NCBI GenBank assembly: GCA_900541045.1
Contig: UQID01000005.1
Location: 1-64,000, forward strand
DNA length: 64,000 nucleotides
From: an uncultured Collinsella sp.
GTDB taxonomy: Bacteria; Actinomycetota; Coriobacteriia; Coriobacteriales; Coriobacteriaceae
Direction: 5' to 3'
Shown here in pieces: positions 42,056 through 50,752 of the stretch; position 1 is the stretch's first letter; each line of letters opens with the position of its first letter. Under the pieces are notes generated by a model. The model did no database searches and was not told where the DNA came from. It saw only the letters and a program-made list of their open reading frames with translations. Made by a program: the position numbers and the translations under genes.

Positions 42056-43393
42056 CTACTTCCCAAAGATCGCAGCGAGCAATCCCTTGCGTTTGGGCCT
42101 CTCCTCTCGGTAGGAACCCTCGACTTCTGCTGCCACCTGGCGCGGCTGCTCGCCGCCTCCACGGCGCACGATCTGGTACAGGAACGGTGATTTAACGTAT
42201 TTGACCTCGATGGGCGTGGCTTGCACGGTACTTTCGCCGGACAGATGCAGGCTCGGGTTGAGCGGCGCCACCACATGCGTCTCGCGCTTGTCACTAAACA
42301 CCACCGCGGCCGCGCGACCCGTCTGGCCGTTTACGGCAATGCGCACCTGCTCGCCATCGCGGCTGTCCGTCGCCGGACGATCGACAAAGTAGACCGGCAC
42401 CATCACCAGGCCGTCCTTATGCTTGCGGGCCTTGCGCGCCCACGTGCGGATACTCTTTTTATTGAGCCCCAGCACCGCCTCGGCATCGTTGCCGGCAATG
42501 TCGAGCGCCAGCTTATCAATGACCACCTGGTCCTTGGTAGACGCATCGACGGAGACAACGCGGAAGTCACCTTCCTGCATGGCCGGGTCAAACGGCCCAA
42601 CCTTGGCAAAGTCCCACGGCTCCAGAATGCCCATAAGGCGAACGTCCAGGTAGTTTGCCCGCGGATACGCCCAGTCGAGCACCTCGTAGTACACCAGGGT
42701 CTCCTTGCTCAGCCCCTTGCCCGGGAAGCTTGCCATCATGCGCAGGTCCGCGAGCGCCATGGGGAAGTAGAAAAGCATCATGTCATTTTGGATCGCGTCT
42801 TCCACGCCGTGCCCGGCAAAGGCGTCGGGGTACTGGCGCACCAGCTGCAGCGCGTTGGCACGTGCCTGCTGCGGCGAGATTTCGCAGGGAATGCCCTGCT
42901 CAGGTACATACTCCGCACCAACGCCCAAGGTCAAGCGTTTGCTAAAGGTACCGGGCTTGAGCAGGTCGGCAACGCCGATCTTATTGCCGCAGGACGGGCA
43001 CTCAAACACGCGCTGGGTCGATGACCCCTCAAAGGACGCGCCGCAGAAGGGGCAGGGAATGCTCACGTGCGTGGCCTCTTGGAACTCCTGCGCCGTGCCG
43101 CGGTCCTCCCACAGCAGATGCTCCAGAACCGACTGATTGCGCCAGTGCGAATTGAAGAAGTACCAGTCCGGGTCCTCCGGGCGTTCGAGCTGCGACACAT
43201 GGGTGAGCTTAAGCAGCCCATCGACAACCGTCAACGGTGCATGGCGAATGCCCAGGGCGCTCTTGGGCTCCCCCGCATCGGCCTGCCACGGGATGACCGT
43301 GCCGCAATAGGCGCACTCAAAGCTGCGTTTAGCCTGGTGTGAGTACATAGGGCCGCCGCAGTTTTGGCATTTAATGGCAAACATCTCGTCCAT
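42056..43393 (-). CDS. double zinc-ribbon protein of unknown function
   Basis: A 445-residue protein with two zinc ribbons: CQNCGGP with CAYCG at residues about 9-31, and CPFCGAS with CPSCGNK at about 113-136. The rest (140-430) has no transmembrane span and is a mixed alpha/beta region with a conserved-looking FYFPMALADLRMM segment and a VVSVDASTKDQVVIDKLA block. The last residues are basic (KRKGLLAAIFGK). Zinc ribbons of this type bind nucleic acid or act as protein adaptors. I recognise no more specific family. Confidence 0.75.
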   Translation of the reverse strand: MDEMFAIKCQNCGGPMYSHQAKRSFECAYCGTVIPWQADAGEPKSALGIRHAPLTVVDGLLKLTHVSQLERPEDPDWYFFNSHWRNQSVLEHLLWEDRGTAQEFQEATHVSIPCPFCGASFEGSSTQRVFECPSCGNKIGVADLLKPGTFSKRLTLGVGAEYVPEQGIPCEISPQQARANALQLVRQYPDAFAGHGVEDAIQNDMMLFYFPMALADLRMMASFPGKGLSKETLVYYEVLDWAYPRANYLDVRLMGILEPWDFAKVGPFDPAMQEGDFRVVSVDASTKDQVVIDKLALDIAGNDAEAVLGLNKKSIRTWARKARKHKDGLVMVPVYFVDRPATDSRDGEQVRIAVNGQTGRAAAVVFSDKRETHVVAPLNPSLHLSGESTVQATPIEVKYVKSPFLYQIVRRGGGEQPRQVAAEVEGSYREERPKRKGLLAAIFGK

Positions 43394-43611
43394 GGATACG
43401 TCCTCCTTTGCGCAGGGGCTGTCGATAGTAAGTATGTCGGGCAGGCAGGCATATGCCTATACCCATGTGGCCCAAAATACAGCACCCTGTCGGACAAGAA
43501 GGGCCGCTCGTTAGCTCCAGCAGACCGTTGCTGCATTTTCTGAGCACCGGCTCACGGTGCGCCCATGCGAGCTACACTATCCCCTTAACCATGATTGTGA
43601 GGACGATCGTT

Positions 43612-44793
43612 ATGCTATTTGTAAATCGACTGGTACATACGCTTGTTCCCGGCAGCGAAAGCGAACCGGTCGATACCTCCTGCCGCACCAACGCGGGCTT
43701 TGCCGCAAGCCTCATTTGCATTGGCCTCAACATCACCCTGTGCCTGGCCAAGGGCATCGCGGGCCTGCTCGCCGGCTCTGTCTCGCTCATCGCCGATGCC
43801 TTCAACAACCTCTCCGACGCCTCGAGCAACATCGTGAGTCTGCTCGGGTTCCGCCTTGCCAGCCGCCCGGCCGACGAAGGCCACCCCTATGGCCACGGCC
43901 GCTACGAGTACCTCGCCGGCTTGGTTGTCGCCGTCCTCGTTTGTGCCGTCGGCATCAACCTAATCCTGGAGTCGGTCACCAAGATCATCAAGCCCTCCCC
44001 CACCGCTTACACGCTCGTTTCCCTTGCGGCACTGGCTACATCCATGCTCGTTAAACTCTGGATGGCCGCGTTCAACCGCACGCTGGGCGATCGCATCGAC
44101 TCGGAGACGCTCATCGCCACGGCGCAAGACTCCAAAAACGATGTCATCACCTCGGGCTCGGTCTTAGCGGCAGCGCTTATTTCGCAAACGACAGGCTTTG
44201 ACCTCGACGGCTGGGCGGGCCTGGGCGTGGGCATCTTCATTTGCATCAGCGGCATGGGCCTGGTGCGCGACGCCATCAGCCCACTGCTGGGACAAGCGCC
44301 CGATCCCAAGCTCGTCCAGGAAATCCGCGACAGGATTATGTCGTACCCCCAGGTCTTGGGCACACACGACCTCATGGTGCACGACTACGGCCCCGGCCGT
44401 CAGTTTGCCAGCGCACACGTGGAAATGCCCGGCGAGGGCGATGCCTTTGAGCACCACGAGATCCTGGACACCATCGAACACGACATCAAGCATCAAATGG
44501 GCATCGACATCACGCTGCACTGCGACCCCATCGCCACCACCGGCGACGACCTGCGTGGCTGGGTCAAGCGCGGCGTAGCGCAGATCGACCCCGCGCTCTC
44601 CATCCACGACTTACATGAGCACGACGGCTTTGTTTCGTTTGACCTGGTGCGTCCCGACGGCTTTGACATATCCGACGAGGAGCTGCTGGAGCTCGTCACG
44701 CGTATCGTGCACGAGCGCCGGCCCGATGTCTCGTGCGTCGTCACATTTGACTCGGGCTTCAGCTCTCCCGACCGTCCGGCCGAGCAGCTGTAA
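43612..44793 (+). CDS. cation diffusion facilitator family metal exporter
   Basis: A 393-residue CDF transporter that exports divalent metal in exchange for protons. Six membrane spans are followed by a cytoplasmic domain. The metal site in span 2 reads FNNLSD (Asn-x3-Asp) and in span 5 DSKND (Asp-x3-Asp). Zinc exporters usually carry His in span 5, so an all-Asn/Asp site favours manganese, as in MntE. HPYGHGRYEYLAGL in the loop is a family hallmark. The C-terminal part is longer than usual, with two ferredoxin-like halves. GAGGA lies 8 bases before the ATG at 43612; MIVRT at 43591 is an alternative start. Confidence 0.9.
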   Translation: MLFVNRLVHTLVPGSESEPVDTSCRTNAGFAASLICIGLNITLCLAKGIAGLLAGSVSLIADAFNNLSDASSNIVSLLGFRLASRPADEGHPYGHGRYEYLAGLVVAVLVCAVGINLILESVTKIIKPSPTAYTLVSLAALATSMLVKLWMAAFNRTLGDRIDSETLIATAQDSKNDVITSGSVLAAALISQTTGFDLDGWAGLGVGIFICISGMGLVRDAISPLLGQAPDPKLVQEIRDRIMSYPQVLGTHDLMVHDYGPGRQFASAHVEMPGEGDAFEHHEILDTIEHDIKHQMGIDITLHCDPIATTGDDLRGWVKRGVAQIDPALSIHDLHEHDGFVSFDLVRPDGFDISDEELLELVTRIVHERRPDVSCVVTFDSGFSSPDRPAEQL

Positions 44794-44802
44794 TCGACAG
44801 CA

Positions 44803-44874
44803 AAACGGGACGCAGGACCGCCGACCAACGCGCCTACGCGCCCGGTCACGAAATCCTGCGTCCCGTTTTTGTTT
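44803..44874 (+). terminator. rho-independent terminator of the CDF gene
   Basis: AACGGGACGCAGGA at 44804-44817 pairs with TCCTGCGTCCCGTT at 44854-44867, followed by TTTGTTT; the long loop has an internal GCGC pairing. It can also act on the convergent membrane-protein gene. Confidence 0.85.
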
Positions 44875-44912
44875 GCACTGCTAAGGCTCTAGCCGCTCGA
44901 CCGCTAGTTCCC

Positions 44913-45860
44913 CTACGCACCCGAAATGCCGTTTTGCAGCGTATCCCAAGCGTTGGTAGCCATATCGCCCAGGTTCTGTGCGGTATCGCCGAGGTTCTGA
45001 GCCGTGTCGCCCAGCTCTTGGGCCTTATCCCCAAGCTCCTGTGCCTTGTTGCTCAGGTCTTCCAGCGTGTTGGAGCTCGAGCTGTCCGCGCCGCCCTGGT
45101 CGCCGGACGCATTACCCGACGAGCTGTCCTTACGCGTGAGCTGAATCTCGAGGTTGCCGTTGTCGTTATAGTAGGCAGACGTCACGACCCAATTGGCATC
45201 GACAACGGGCGTCGAGCCGTCGTCGGTCAGAATCACGGCATTCGAAAGATCGGCCCCGCGCGACTTGAGGAGCTTCTTGGCGTTGGACCAGTACTGACCC
45301 GGGATATCGCTCAGGTCGACGGTGCCGGACTGGGTAGTCTCGGTCTGCTCGGCCGTGGTATCAGTCGTGGCGCCCCGCTTGTTGAGCATGCCCGACACGA
45401 TGGCAAACACAACCGACAAGGCAAAGAAGATCGCCAGCACGATCAGGATTTTCTTGATCACGCTCGACGAACGCGAAGGCTTCTTCTCCTCGTCCTCGCC
45501 ATACTGAGGGATGGACTTGGGATACTCACGATACGGCTCGCGCGCATATCGGTCGCGCGACTCGTAGCGCGGCTGTGCCGTGCGCGGCATATATGTCGTC
45601 TGTTGAGGCTGCGGAATGGGATTCTGCAGCAGGTCATCATAAGGGTCTGCCGCCGCGTTGCCGTAGGGACTCTGCGACGAGACACCATACGGGTCCTGCG
45701 CTACGTTTCCGTAATTCACAACGCGCGTGGGATCGGCCGACGCCTGCGTCGTATCGGGAGCAGCGTAGCCGGGATTCGGCACGACGCGGGTCTCATCGGC
45801 GCCATTGCCCGTCCGCGGGGAGTCGTAGCCACCCATTACGGTCGTCTTGTCCTGGTCCAT
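44913..45860 (-). CDS. single-span membrane protein with heptad repeats at the C-terminus
   Basis: A 315-residue protein. The N-terminal 130 residues are a disordered, Tyr/Pro/Gln-rich cytoplasmic region that begins MDQDKTTVMGGYD. One span (IKKILIVLAIFFALSVVFAIV) is near residue 145. Outside, a domain of about 70 residues (WSNAKKLLKSRGADLSNAVIL and an NLEIQLTRKD strand) recalls a PASTA-like fold. The end is a tandem series of the seven-residue unit QELGDKA/QNLGDTA, six copies, making an amphipathic helix. Function unknown. A TTVMGG-like Thr near the start could be a kinase site, which is speculation. Confidence 0.75.
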   Translation of the reverse strand: MDQDKTTVMGGYDSPRTGNGADETRVVPNPGYAAPDTTQASADPTRVVNYGNVAQDPYGVSSQSPYGNAAADPYDDLLQNPIPQPQQTTYMPRTAQPRYESRDRYAREPYREYPKSIPQYGEDEEKKPSRSSSVIKKILIVLAIFFALSVVFAIVSGMLNKRGATTDTTAEQTETTQSGTVDLSDIPGQYWSNAKKLLKSRGADLSNAVILTDDGSTPVVDANWVVTSAYYNDNGNLEIQLTRKDSSSGNASGDQGGADSSSSNTLEDLSNKAQELGDKAQELGDTAQNLGDTAQNLGDMATNAWDTLQNGISGA

Positions 45861-45997
45861 GCAACGATTCCTTTCCGTCGCCCGTAAGCATCAAGTTATC
45901 CATGCATTCTACCCGCGCAAAAGCCTATGATGGGCAAAGCCCGCCGGTATCTACAAGACAAGCGCGGCCGACGGTCACAAGCGAATCGAGGAACGTC

Positions 45998-46234
45998 ATG
46001 GCAAAAAGCAAGCTCATCAAGGACACGACGCGTGCCGAGCGTGAGGAGATCATCAAGCTAGCGCTCGCGGGCTGCGGTAACGGCAGTTGCGACAACTGCG
46101 GAAGCTGCAGCTTGGGAGCCGGCGATCCATATGGCACCTACCAGCCCTACATTGACGGCGAGATGGAAATCGCCGACATCAACATGATGGTCGCCGAGCG
46201 CAACGCCAAACTCTTCGGCCTCCAGCGCGGCTAA
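45998..46234 (+). CDS. small cysteine-rich protein (78 aa)
   Basis: A 78-residue protein. After a charged helix (DTTRAEREEIIKLALAG) it carries CGNGSCDNCGSCSLG, four Cys in C-x4-C-x2-C-x2-C spacing, then an acidic, helical tail (MEIADINMMVAERNAKLFG). The Cys cluster could hold zinc or an iron-sulfur cluster. A GAGG site lies 7 bases before the ATG. Between 45861 and 45997 it diverges from the membrane-protein gene. No family recognised. Confidence 0.65.
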   Translation: MAKSKLIKDTTRAEREEIIKLALAGCGNGSCDNCGSCSLGAGDPYGTYQPYIDGEMEIADINMMVAERNAKLFGLQRG

Positions 46235-46265
46235 TGATCCCTTCTTGGGCTGTGCACCACAAATT

Positions 46266-46405
46266 GCGCCCATCTACTACGTTTAACCCAAGGGTGCCAA
46301 CCATAGCCAAATTTGCGTTAACAAAACCGCAGGTAAACGTCTTGCTGCATTGTTAAAAAACGCTCCATGGTCGGTCCAGCCCTGGCAAACGTAGTAGATG
46401 GGCGC
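46266..46405 (+). repeat. long-inverted-repeat element, copy 1
   Basis: GCGCCCATCTACTACGTTT (46266-46284) and its perfect complement (46387-46405) enclose about 100 bases. Inside is the box AAACCGCAGGTAAA (46324-46337) followed by ATGGTCGG. The same box occurs inside two other elements at 48640-48801 and 63131-63271 whose flanking inverted repeats have different sequences. The element lies between convergent genes. Confidence 0.55.
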
Positions 46406-46524
46406 TTTTCGTGGCGTGGCTGGCCCAGATAGCTTGTTTCGGAGCCAATTTGCATCAAAAAGTCCCGGGCGGCGCTACATTGGCGTTGCCGGGGACTGTT
46501 CAGTTCACTTTCTGCAGCCTCGCC

Positions 46525-48537
46525 TTACTCGTTAAGAGTGTACGTATAGCGAGGATACTCGGGGGTCACGTCCTGGCCGCTGGAATAGCTCGAGTCAAAA
46601 GCATGTGCCACCAGATCGTGTGTACCCCATGCGTCGCAGTCAAATACACCGGTATCGAGCACCACAACATAGCCCTTGCCGTCGTAGTAGAAATGGTCCT
46701 CGGTAAAGTTGTCATCATCTTCGTAGCTATTGGCGTATGAAGAATACATATTAGTTTTCGCAGCCTTAATCGCCTGTTTAGCCTCACTCTTGAGGGTGTC
46801 AAACGAGAGCCCGTGCTGTGCGAGCGAGTCCTCGAGCGAAACCTGCTCGCCTGTCTTGAGGTTATAGTATGCCGATCTCGTCACCTGCTCCGAGCGATAC
46901 GGAGGTTGATAGCTATCGGTGTAGGTTCGCACGCAGGCGATATCGCCGTCAATCGAGACGATTTCAGCGTAATACATCGTGGTCACACGGTTGTCCTCAT
47001 CATATGGTGTCGCCTGCTTACTCGCATCAAGTGCATCCGCGACGAGCTGAATCATATCCTCGTTGAACTTGGCGACACCTACGCCCTGGCCTTTTACTTG
47101 GGGATAGATCCACGTAGCCGAAATCTGACACGTAACGTCGGGATCAGGCGCGCCCTCGCCCACCGGCGCCGTAAAGCTGACATCCTGCGTAGCAGAGACG
47201 GCCTCGTAGCTCGCCTGCGCATCGTCAGAGTCCTTCGACTTCAACTGCTCCAGCGTCGTGGCCACCGTGCCAATGGTGCTGTTAACCGAGCTCTCGTCGG
47301 CATACAAGAAACCAAAACCGCCCAAAGAGGCAGAACCGACTTCATTCGGGGCAACAAGGTCGGTCATGGCTTTGAATGACTTGCCGTCGTAGCCAATGAA
47401 TTTAACTTGGTATTCGTGAGCAGAAGGACCACTTTCGCCAGAGAGATCGCTTTGCTTAATTGCTGTCCCATGGTCATACCACTGCGAGAAACCAATCTTG
47501 CCCTCGTATTCATCAAGCCAGACAGACACACACGCCTCCTGATGAGATACGTTTACCTCTGGCGTGTAGACCTTCTCAATCTCGCCATTCTTATACGCCC
47601 AGACCTCAAGATGCGCAGCGGCTGCGTTATCCCCACGGTCCACCGGTTCATCGGAATACTCAATCAGCAGCTCATCTTGACCATCGCCATCAAAGTCAAT
47701 GAGCTTGGCGTAAGCAACACCCTGGGCTCCATACGCATATTCATCGAACCCGACAGCCTCACCCTCGCCATACTTCTTCTGATACTCGAGGATTTTGTCG
47801 GTGAACAGCTCGTTTGCCGTCTTGACCGCCGCCTTGGCAGAGGCTTTGGCCTCCTTCTTGGACTGCGTGAGCTCAACGTTCTTGGGAGCGTCCGAGCCTT
47901 CCTTGGCGTAGTCGACCTTCATGGTGGTCGTGCTCTTCTTTTTGCCCTTGCCCGAGGTGATGGTCATCTGGTACTTCTGGTCGGGCGGCTCGCCAAAGTC
48001 CTCCATGGCAAAGCCGTCCTCGCCATCGACCTTGATGGTGTAGCTCTTGCCCTTGCCGGACACCGGCGCCAGCTCGACGGTATAGCTCTTGAGCTTTTTG
48101 CCCTTGCTGTTCTTGGGCAGCACTTTAGTCTCGCACGCGCAGACAACATAGCCCTTGCCGCCCGAGGTCACCTCGGAAGATGCGCCGATACGCGGCACGA
48201 TCACGATAGTGGCGACAATGGCGACAACGGCAACACCGCCGATAACGGCAGCGACGATACGGCCCCTGTGCTTGGGCTTCTTGGGCTGCGGCGTCGGAAC
48301 AAACGGCTGAGCGGCCTCAGCAGACTCGGTCATAGTCTCCTCATAACGAGGCTGCGCCGCCATATGAACCGGGGCACCCTGAGGAGCTTGCTGTCCCACA
48401 GGAGCGGACGCCGGCGCGTCCTCCACCGGAAACGCCACAGGCTCCGCCTGGTCCTCGGCGCCACCCACGCGGGCCCCGCAGCTCGTGCAAAACGTGGAGC
48501 CATCGGGTATCTGAGCTCCGCACTTGGTGCAATACAT
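46525..48537 (-). CDS. zinc-ribbon membrane protein with DUF3298-like extracellular region
   Basis: A 670-residue protein. An N-terminal zinc ribbon (CTKCGAQIPDGSTFCTSCG) is followed by a Pro/Ala-rich linker and one membrane span near residues 95-115 (IVAAVIGGVAVVAIVATIVIV). The large outer part has a Lys-rich beta domain, a calcium-like acidic loop FDGDGQDELLIEY typical of VCBS/FG-GAP-type sequences, and a C-terminal part with YYNLKTGEQVSLEDSL, which resembles DUF3298 of RsiV-type sensors. The topology (ribbon inside, sensor outside) fits an envelope-sensing or regulatory role, but this is inference. Confidence 0.75.
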   Translation of the reverse strand: MYCTKCGAQIPDGSTFCTSCGARVGGAEDQAEPVAFPVEDAPASAPVGQQAPQGAPVHMAAQPRYEETMTESAEAAQPFVPTPQPKKPKHRGRIVAAVIGGVAVVAIVATIVIVPRIGASSEVTSGGKGYVVCACETKVLPKNSKGKKLKSYTVELAPVSGKGKSYTIKVDGEDGFAMEDFGEPPDQKYQMTITSGKGKKKSTTTMKVDYAKEGSDAPKNVELTQSKKEAKASAKAAVKTANELFTDKILEYQKKYGEGEAVGFDEYAYGAQGVAYAKLIDFDGDGQDELLIEYSDEPVDRGDNAAAAHLEVWAYKNGEIEKVYTPEVNVSHQEACVSVWLDEYEGKIGFSQWYDHGTAIKQSDLSGESGPSAHEYQVKFIGYDGKSFKAMTDLVAPNEVGSASLGGFGFLYADESSVNSTIGTVATTLEQLKSKDSDDAQASYEAVSATQDVSFTAPVGEGAPDPDVTCQISATWIYPQVKGQGVGVAKFNEDMIQLVADALDASKQATPYDEDNRVTTMYYAEIVSIDGDIACVRTYTDSYQPPYRSEQVTRSAYYNLKTGEQVSLEDSLAQHGLSFDTLKSEAKQAIKAAKTNMYSSYANSYEDDDNFTEDHFYYDGKGYVVVLDTGVFDCDAWGTHDLVAHAFDSSYSSGQDVTPEYPRYTYTLNE

Positions 48538-48875
48538 CGCATCTCCCGTCTCTCATCGCAGCCGCAATGCGCCCGCGCAGTTCTTCCAACTACACCGTAC
48601 GAGAGAAATCCCCATTCTTGTTGCGCAACATTGCCGCCACGTCCAAAACTATGCCGGTTTACTACGATAAATCGCCCGAACCTGAGCACGCTACTTTACA
48701 AGAAAACAAAACCGCAGGTAGACGAATCGGTCATTATCGGAAAATCCAGATATGGTCGAGGTGTACCGATTCATCGTAGTAAACCGGCATAGTTTTGGAC
48801 GAACGACCCCATACGGATAGCCTCATTGACCCAACAGCCACAAAATGATCCGTAATCTTTCCGTCCCCTTGGGAT
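48538..48875. other. intergenic region between the zinc-ribbon protein and fhs, holding repeat copy 2
   Basis: Part of a 401-base gap. Its main content is the inverted-repeat element at 48640-48801. AATGATCCGT near 48844 followed by CCGTCCCCTTGGGATCA is a degraded relative of the hairpin at 6326-6361. The promoter of the zinc-ribbon membrane protein must lie in the first 100 bases; no clear hexamers seen. Confidence 0.35.
48640..48801 (+). repeat. long-inverted-repeat element, copy 2
   Basis: Arms of 35 bases at 48640-48674 and 48767-48801 are complementary with one mismatch; each contains CCGGTTTACTACGAT or its complement. The 92-base interior holds AAACCGCAGGTAGA (48709-48722) and then CATTATCGGAAAA and ATGGTCGAG, in the same order as copy 1. 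The arms differ from copy 1 apart from a CGTAGTA core. Confidence 0.6.
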
Positions 48876-48914
48876 CAAAAAGCCCCGCCGGGCCTTGGTA
48901 GGCGCGACGGGGCG
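48876..48914 (-). terminator. rho-independent terminator of fhs
   Basis: On the minus strand GCCCCGTCG pairs with CGGCGGGGC (one mismatch), followed by TTTTTG. It begins 25 bp after the fhs stop. Confidence 0.85.
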
Positions 48915-48938
48915 TGCAAGCGGCTATGAGTAGCAACC

Positions 48939-50606
48939 TTAGAACAGGCCGGTGATGTTGCCGTCGTTGTCGACGTCGATGTTCTCGGCCGCGGGAACCT
49001 TGGGCAGGCCCGGCATGGTCAGAACGCTGCCGGTCAGCGCGACCACAAAGTGGGCACCGGCGGAAACCTTGAGCTCGCGCACGGTGATGCGGAAGCCCTC
49101 GGGAGCGCCCAGCGCCTTGGCGTTGTCACTAAAGCTGTACTGCGTCTTGGCCACGCACACCGGCAGGTTGCCAAAGCCGTTCTCGCGCAGCTCGGCGAGC
49201 TGGCGCTTGGCAGCCGGCGTAAAGTCGACGCCGTCGGCGCGGTAGACCTTAGTGGCAACGGCCTCGAGGGCGTCGGCCACATCGGCACCGTCCTCATAGG
49301 CAAACTTGAGCTCGCTTGGCTGCTCAATTAGACGCATGACCTCATCGGCCAGGTCGAGCGCGCCCTCGCCGCCCTTAGCCCAAACCTCGGACAGCTTAAC
49401 GTTGACACCGAGCTTCTGGCACTCGGACTCGATGAGCTCGAGTTCGGCCTCGGTGTCCGTCGGGAAGCGGTTGATGGCGACCACGCAGGGCAGACCGTAG
49501 ACGTTCTGGATGTTGTCGACGTGGCGCAACAGGTTGGGCATGCCGGCCTTGAGAGCCTCGAGGTTCTCCTCGTTGAGGTCGGCCTTGGCAACACCGCCGT
49601 TGTACTTAAGCGCGCGGGCAGTGGCGACGACCACGACAGCGCTGGGGCGAACGCCCGTCATGCGGCACTTGATGTCGAGGAACTTCTCAGCACCCAGGTC
49701 GGCGCCAAAGCCGGCCTCGGTAATCGCAACGTCGCCAAAGCGCATGGCCATGCGGGTGGCCATGATGGAGTTGCAGCCGTGGGCAATATTGGCGAAGGGA
49801 CCGCCGTGGACAAACGCAGGCGTGCCCTCGAGTGTCTGAACCAGGTTGGGTTTGAGCGCGTCCTTGAGCAGTGCGGCCATAGCTCCCTGGGCCTTAAGGT
49901 CGCGTGCGCGGACGGGTTCGCCGGCATAGCTGTAGCCGACAACGATCTCACCCAAGCGCTCCTTAAGATCGTTGATGCTCGTGGACAGGCACAGGATTGC
50001 CATGACCTCGGAGGCAACAGTGATGTCGAAGCCATCCTCGCGCGGCACTCCTTGGGCCTTGCCGCCAATGCCGTCGATAACATGGCGCAGCTGACGGTCG
50101 TTCATGTCGACAACGCGCTTCCAGGTAATGCGCTTAACGTCGATGCCGAGCTGGTTGCCCTGCTGAATATGGTTGTCGAGCATGGCTGCCAGCAGGTTGT
50201 TGGCGGCACCGATGGCATGAAAGTCGCCGGTGAAGTGCAGGTTGATATCCTCCATGGGGATGACCTGGGCCCAACCGCCACCGGCGGCACCGCCCTTCAC
50301 GCCAAACACGGGGCCGAGCGAAGGCTCGCGCAGGGCCACGGCGCTCTTGACGCCGCGACGACGCAGACCGTCGGCCAGGCCGATGGTCGTGGTGGTCTTG
50401 CCCTCGCCTGCGGGCGTGGGATTGATAGCGGTCACGAGGACAAGCTTGGCCTGGTGGTCGGTCGGTTCGTTGAGCAGGGAATAATCGACCTTAGCCTTGT
50501 CGAAGCCGTACGGAATCAGATGCTTAACGTCGACGCCGGCGTTCTTGGCCACCTCGGTAATAGGCAGCGGCGTAACAGAACGTGCGATTTCGATGTCAGT
50601 AGGCAT
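48939..50606 (-). CDS. fhs: formate-tetrahydrofolate ligase
   Basis: A 555-residue formyltetrahydrofolate synthetase, which joins formate to tetrahydrofolate using ATP. The P-loop TPAGEGKTTTTIGLADGL, the GGAAGGGWAQV stretch, HFTGDFHAI, PLEG-like TPAFVHGGPFANIAHGCNS and the C-terminal TMPGLPKVPAAE are typical. The length matches clostridial Fhs (about 556). AAGGA precedes the ATG at 50606; the open frame continues 20 codons further. With FchA and FolD at 33-35 kb it completes the formate-to-methylene-tetrahydrofolate route. Confidence 0.96.
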   Translation of the reverse strand: MPTDIEIARSVTPLPITEVAKNAGVDVKHLIPYGFDKAKVDYSLLNEPTDHQAKLVLVTAINPTPAGEGKTTTTIGLADGLRRRGVKSAVALREPSLGPVFGVKGGAAGGGWAQVIPMEDINLHFTGDFHAIGAANNLLAAMLDNHIQQGNQLGIDVKRITWKRVVDMNDRQLRHVIDGIGGKAQGVPREDGFDITVASEVMAILCLSTSINDLKERLGEIVVGYSYAGEPVRARDLKAQGAMAALLKDALKPNLVQTLEGTPAFVHGGPFANIAHGCNSIMATRMAMRFGDVAITEAGFGADLGAEKFLDIKCRMTGVRPSAVVVVATARALKYNGGVAKADLNEENLEALKAGMPNLLRHVDNIQNVYGLPCVVAINRFPTDTEAELELIESECQKLGVNVKLSEVWAKGGEGALDLADEVMRLIEQPSELKFAYEDGADVADALEAVATKVYRADGVDFTPAAKRQLAELRENGFGNLPVCVAKTQYSFSDNAKALGAPEGFRITVRELKVSAGAHFVVALTGSVLTMPGLPKVPAAENIDVDNDGNITGLF

Positions 50607-50752
50607 GGGCGGTCCTTTCGTTACCGGATGAGAAAAAGACCAATCCAGCATAGCACGCGCGCGCAATAGTAAAACGCCCGTAACCGACGAACGGCGATAT
50701 GTTTACCCGATGCCCAGCGATAACCTACAGATGCGCTACAACAAGCCCATTC

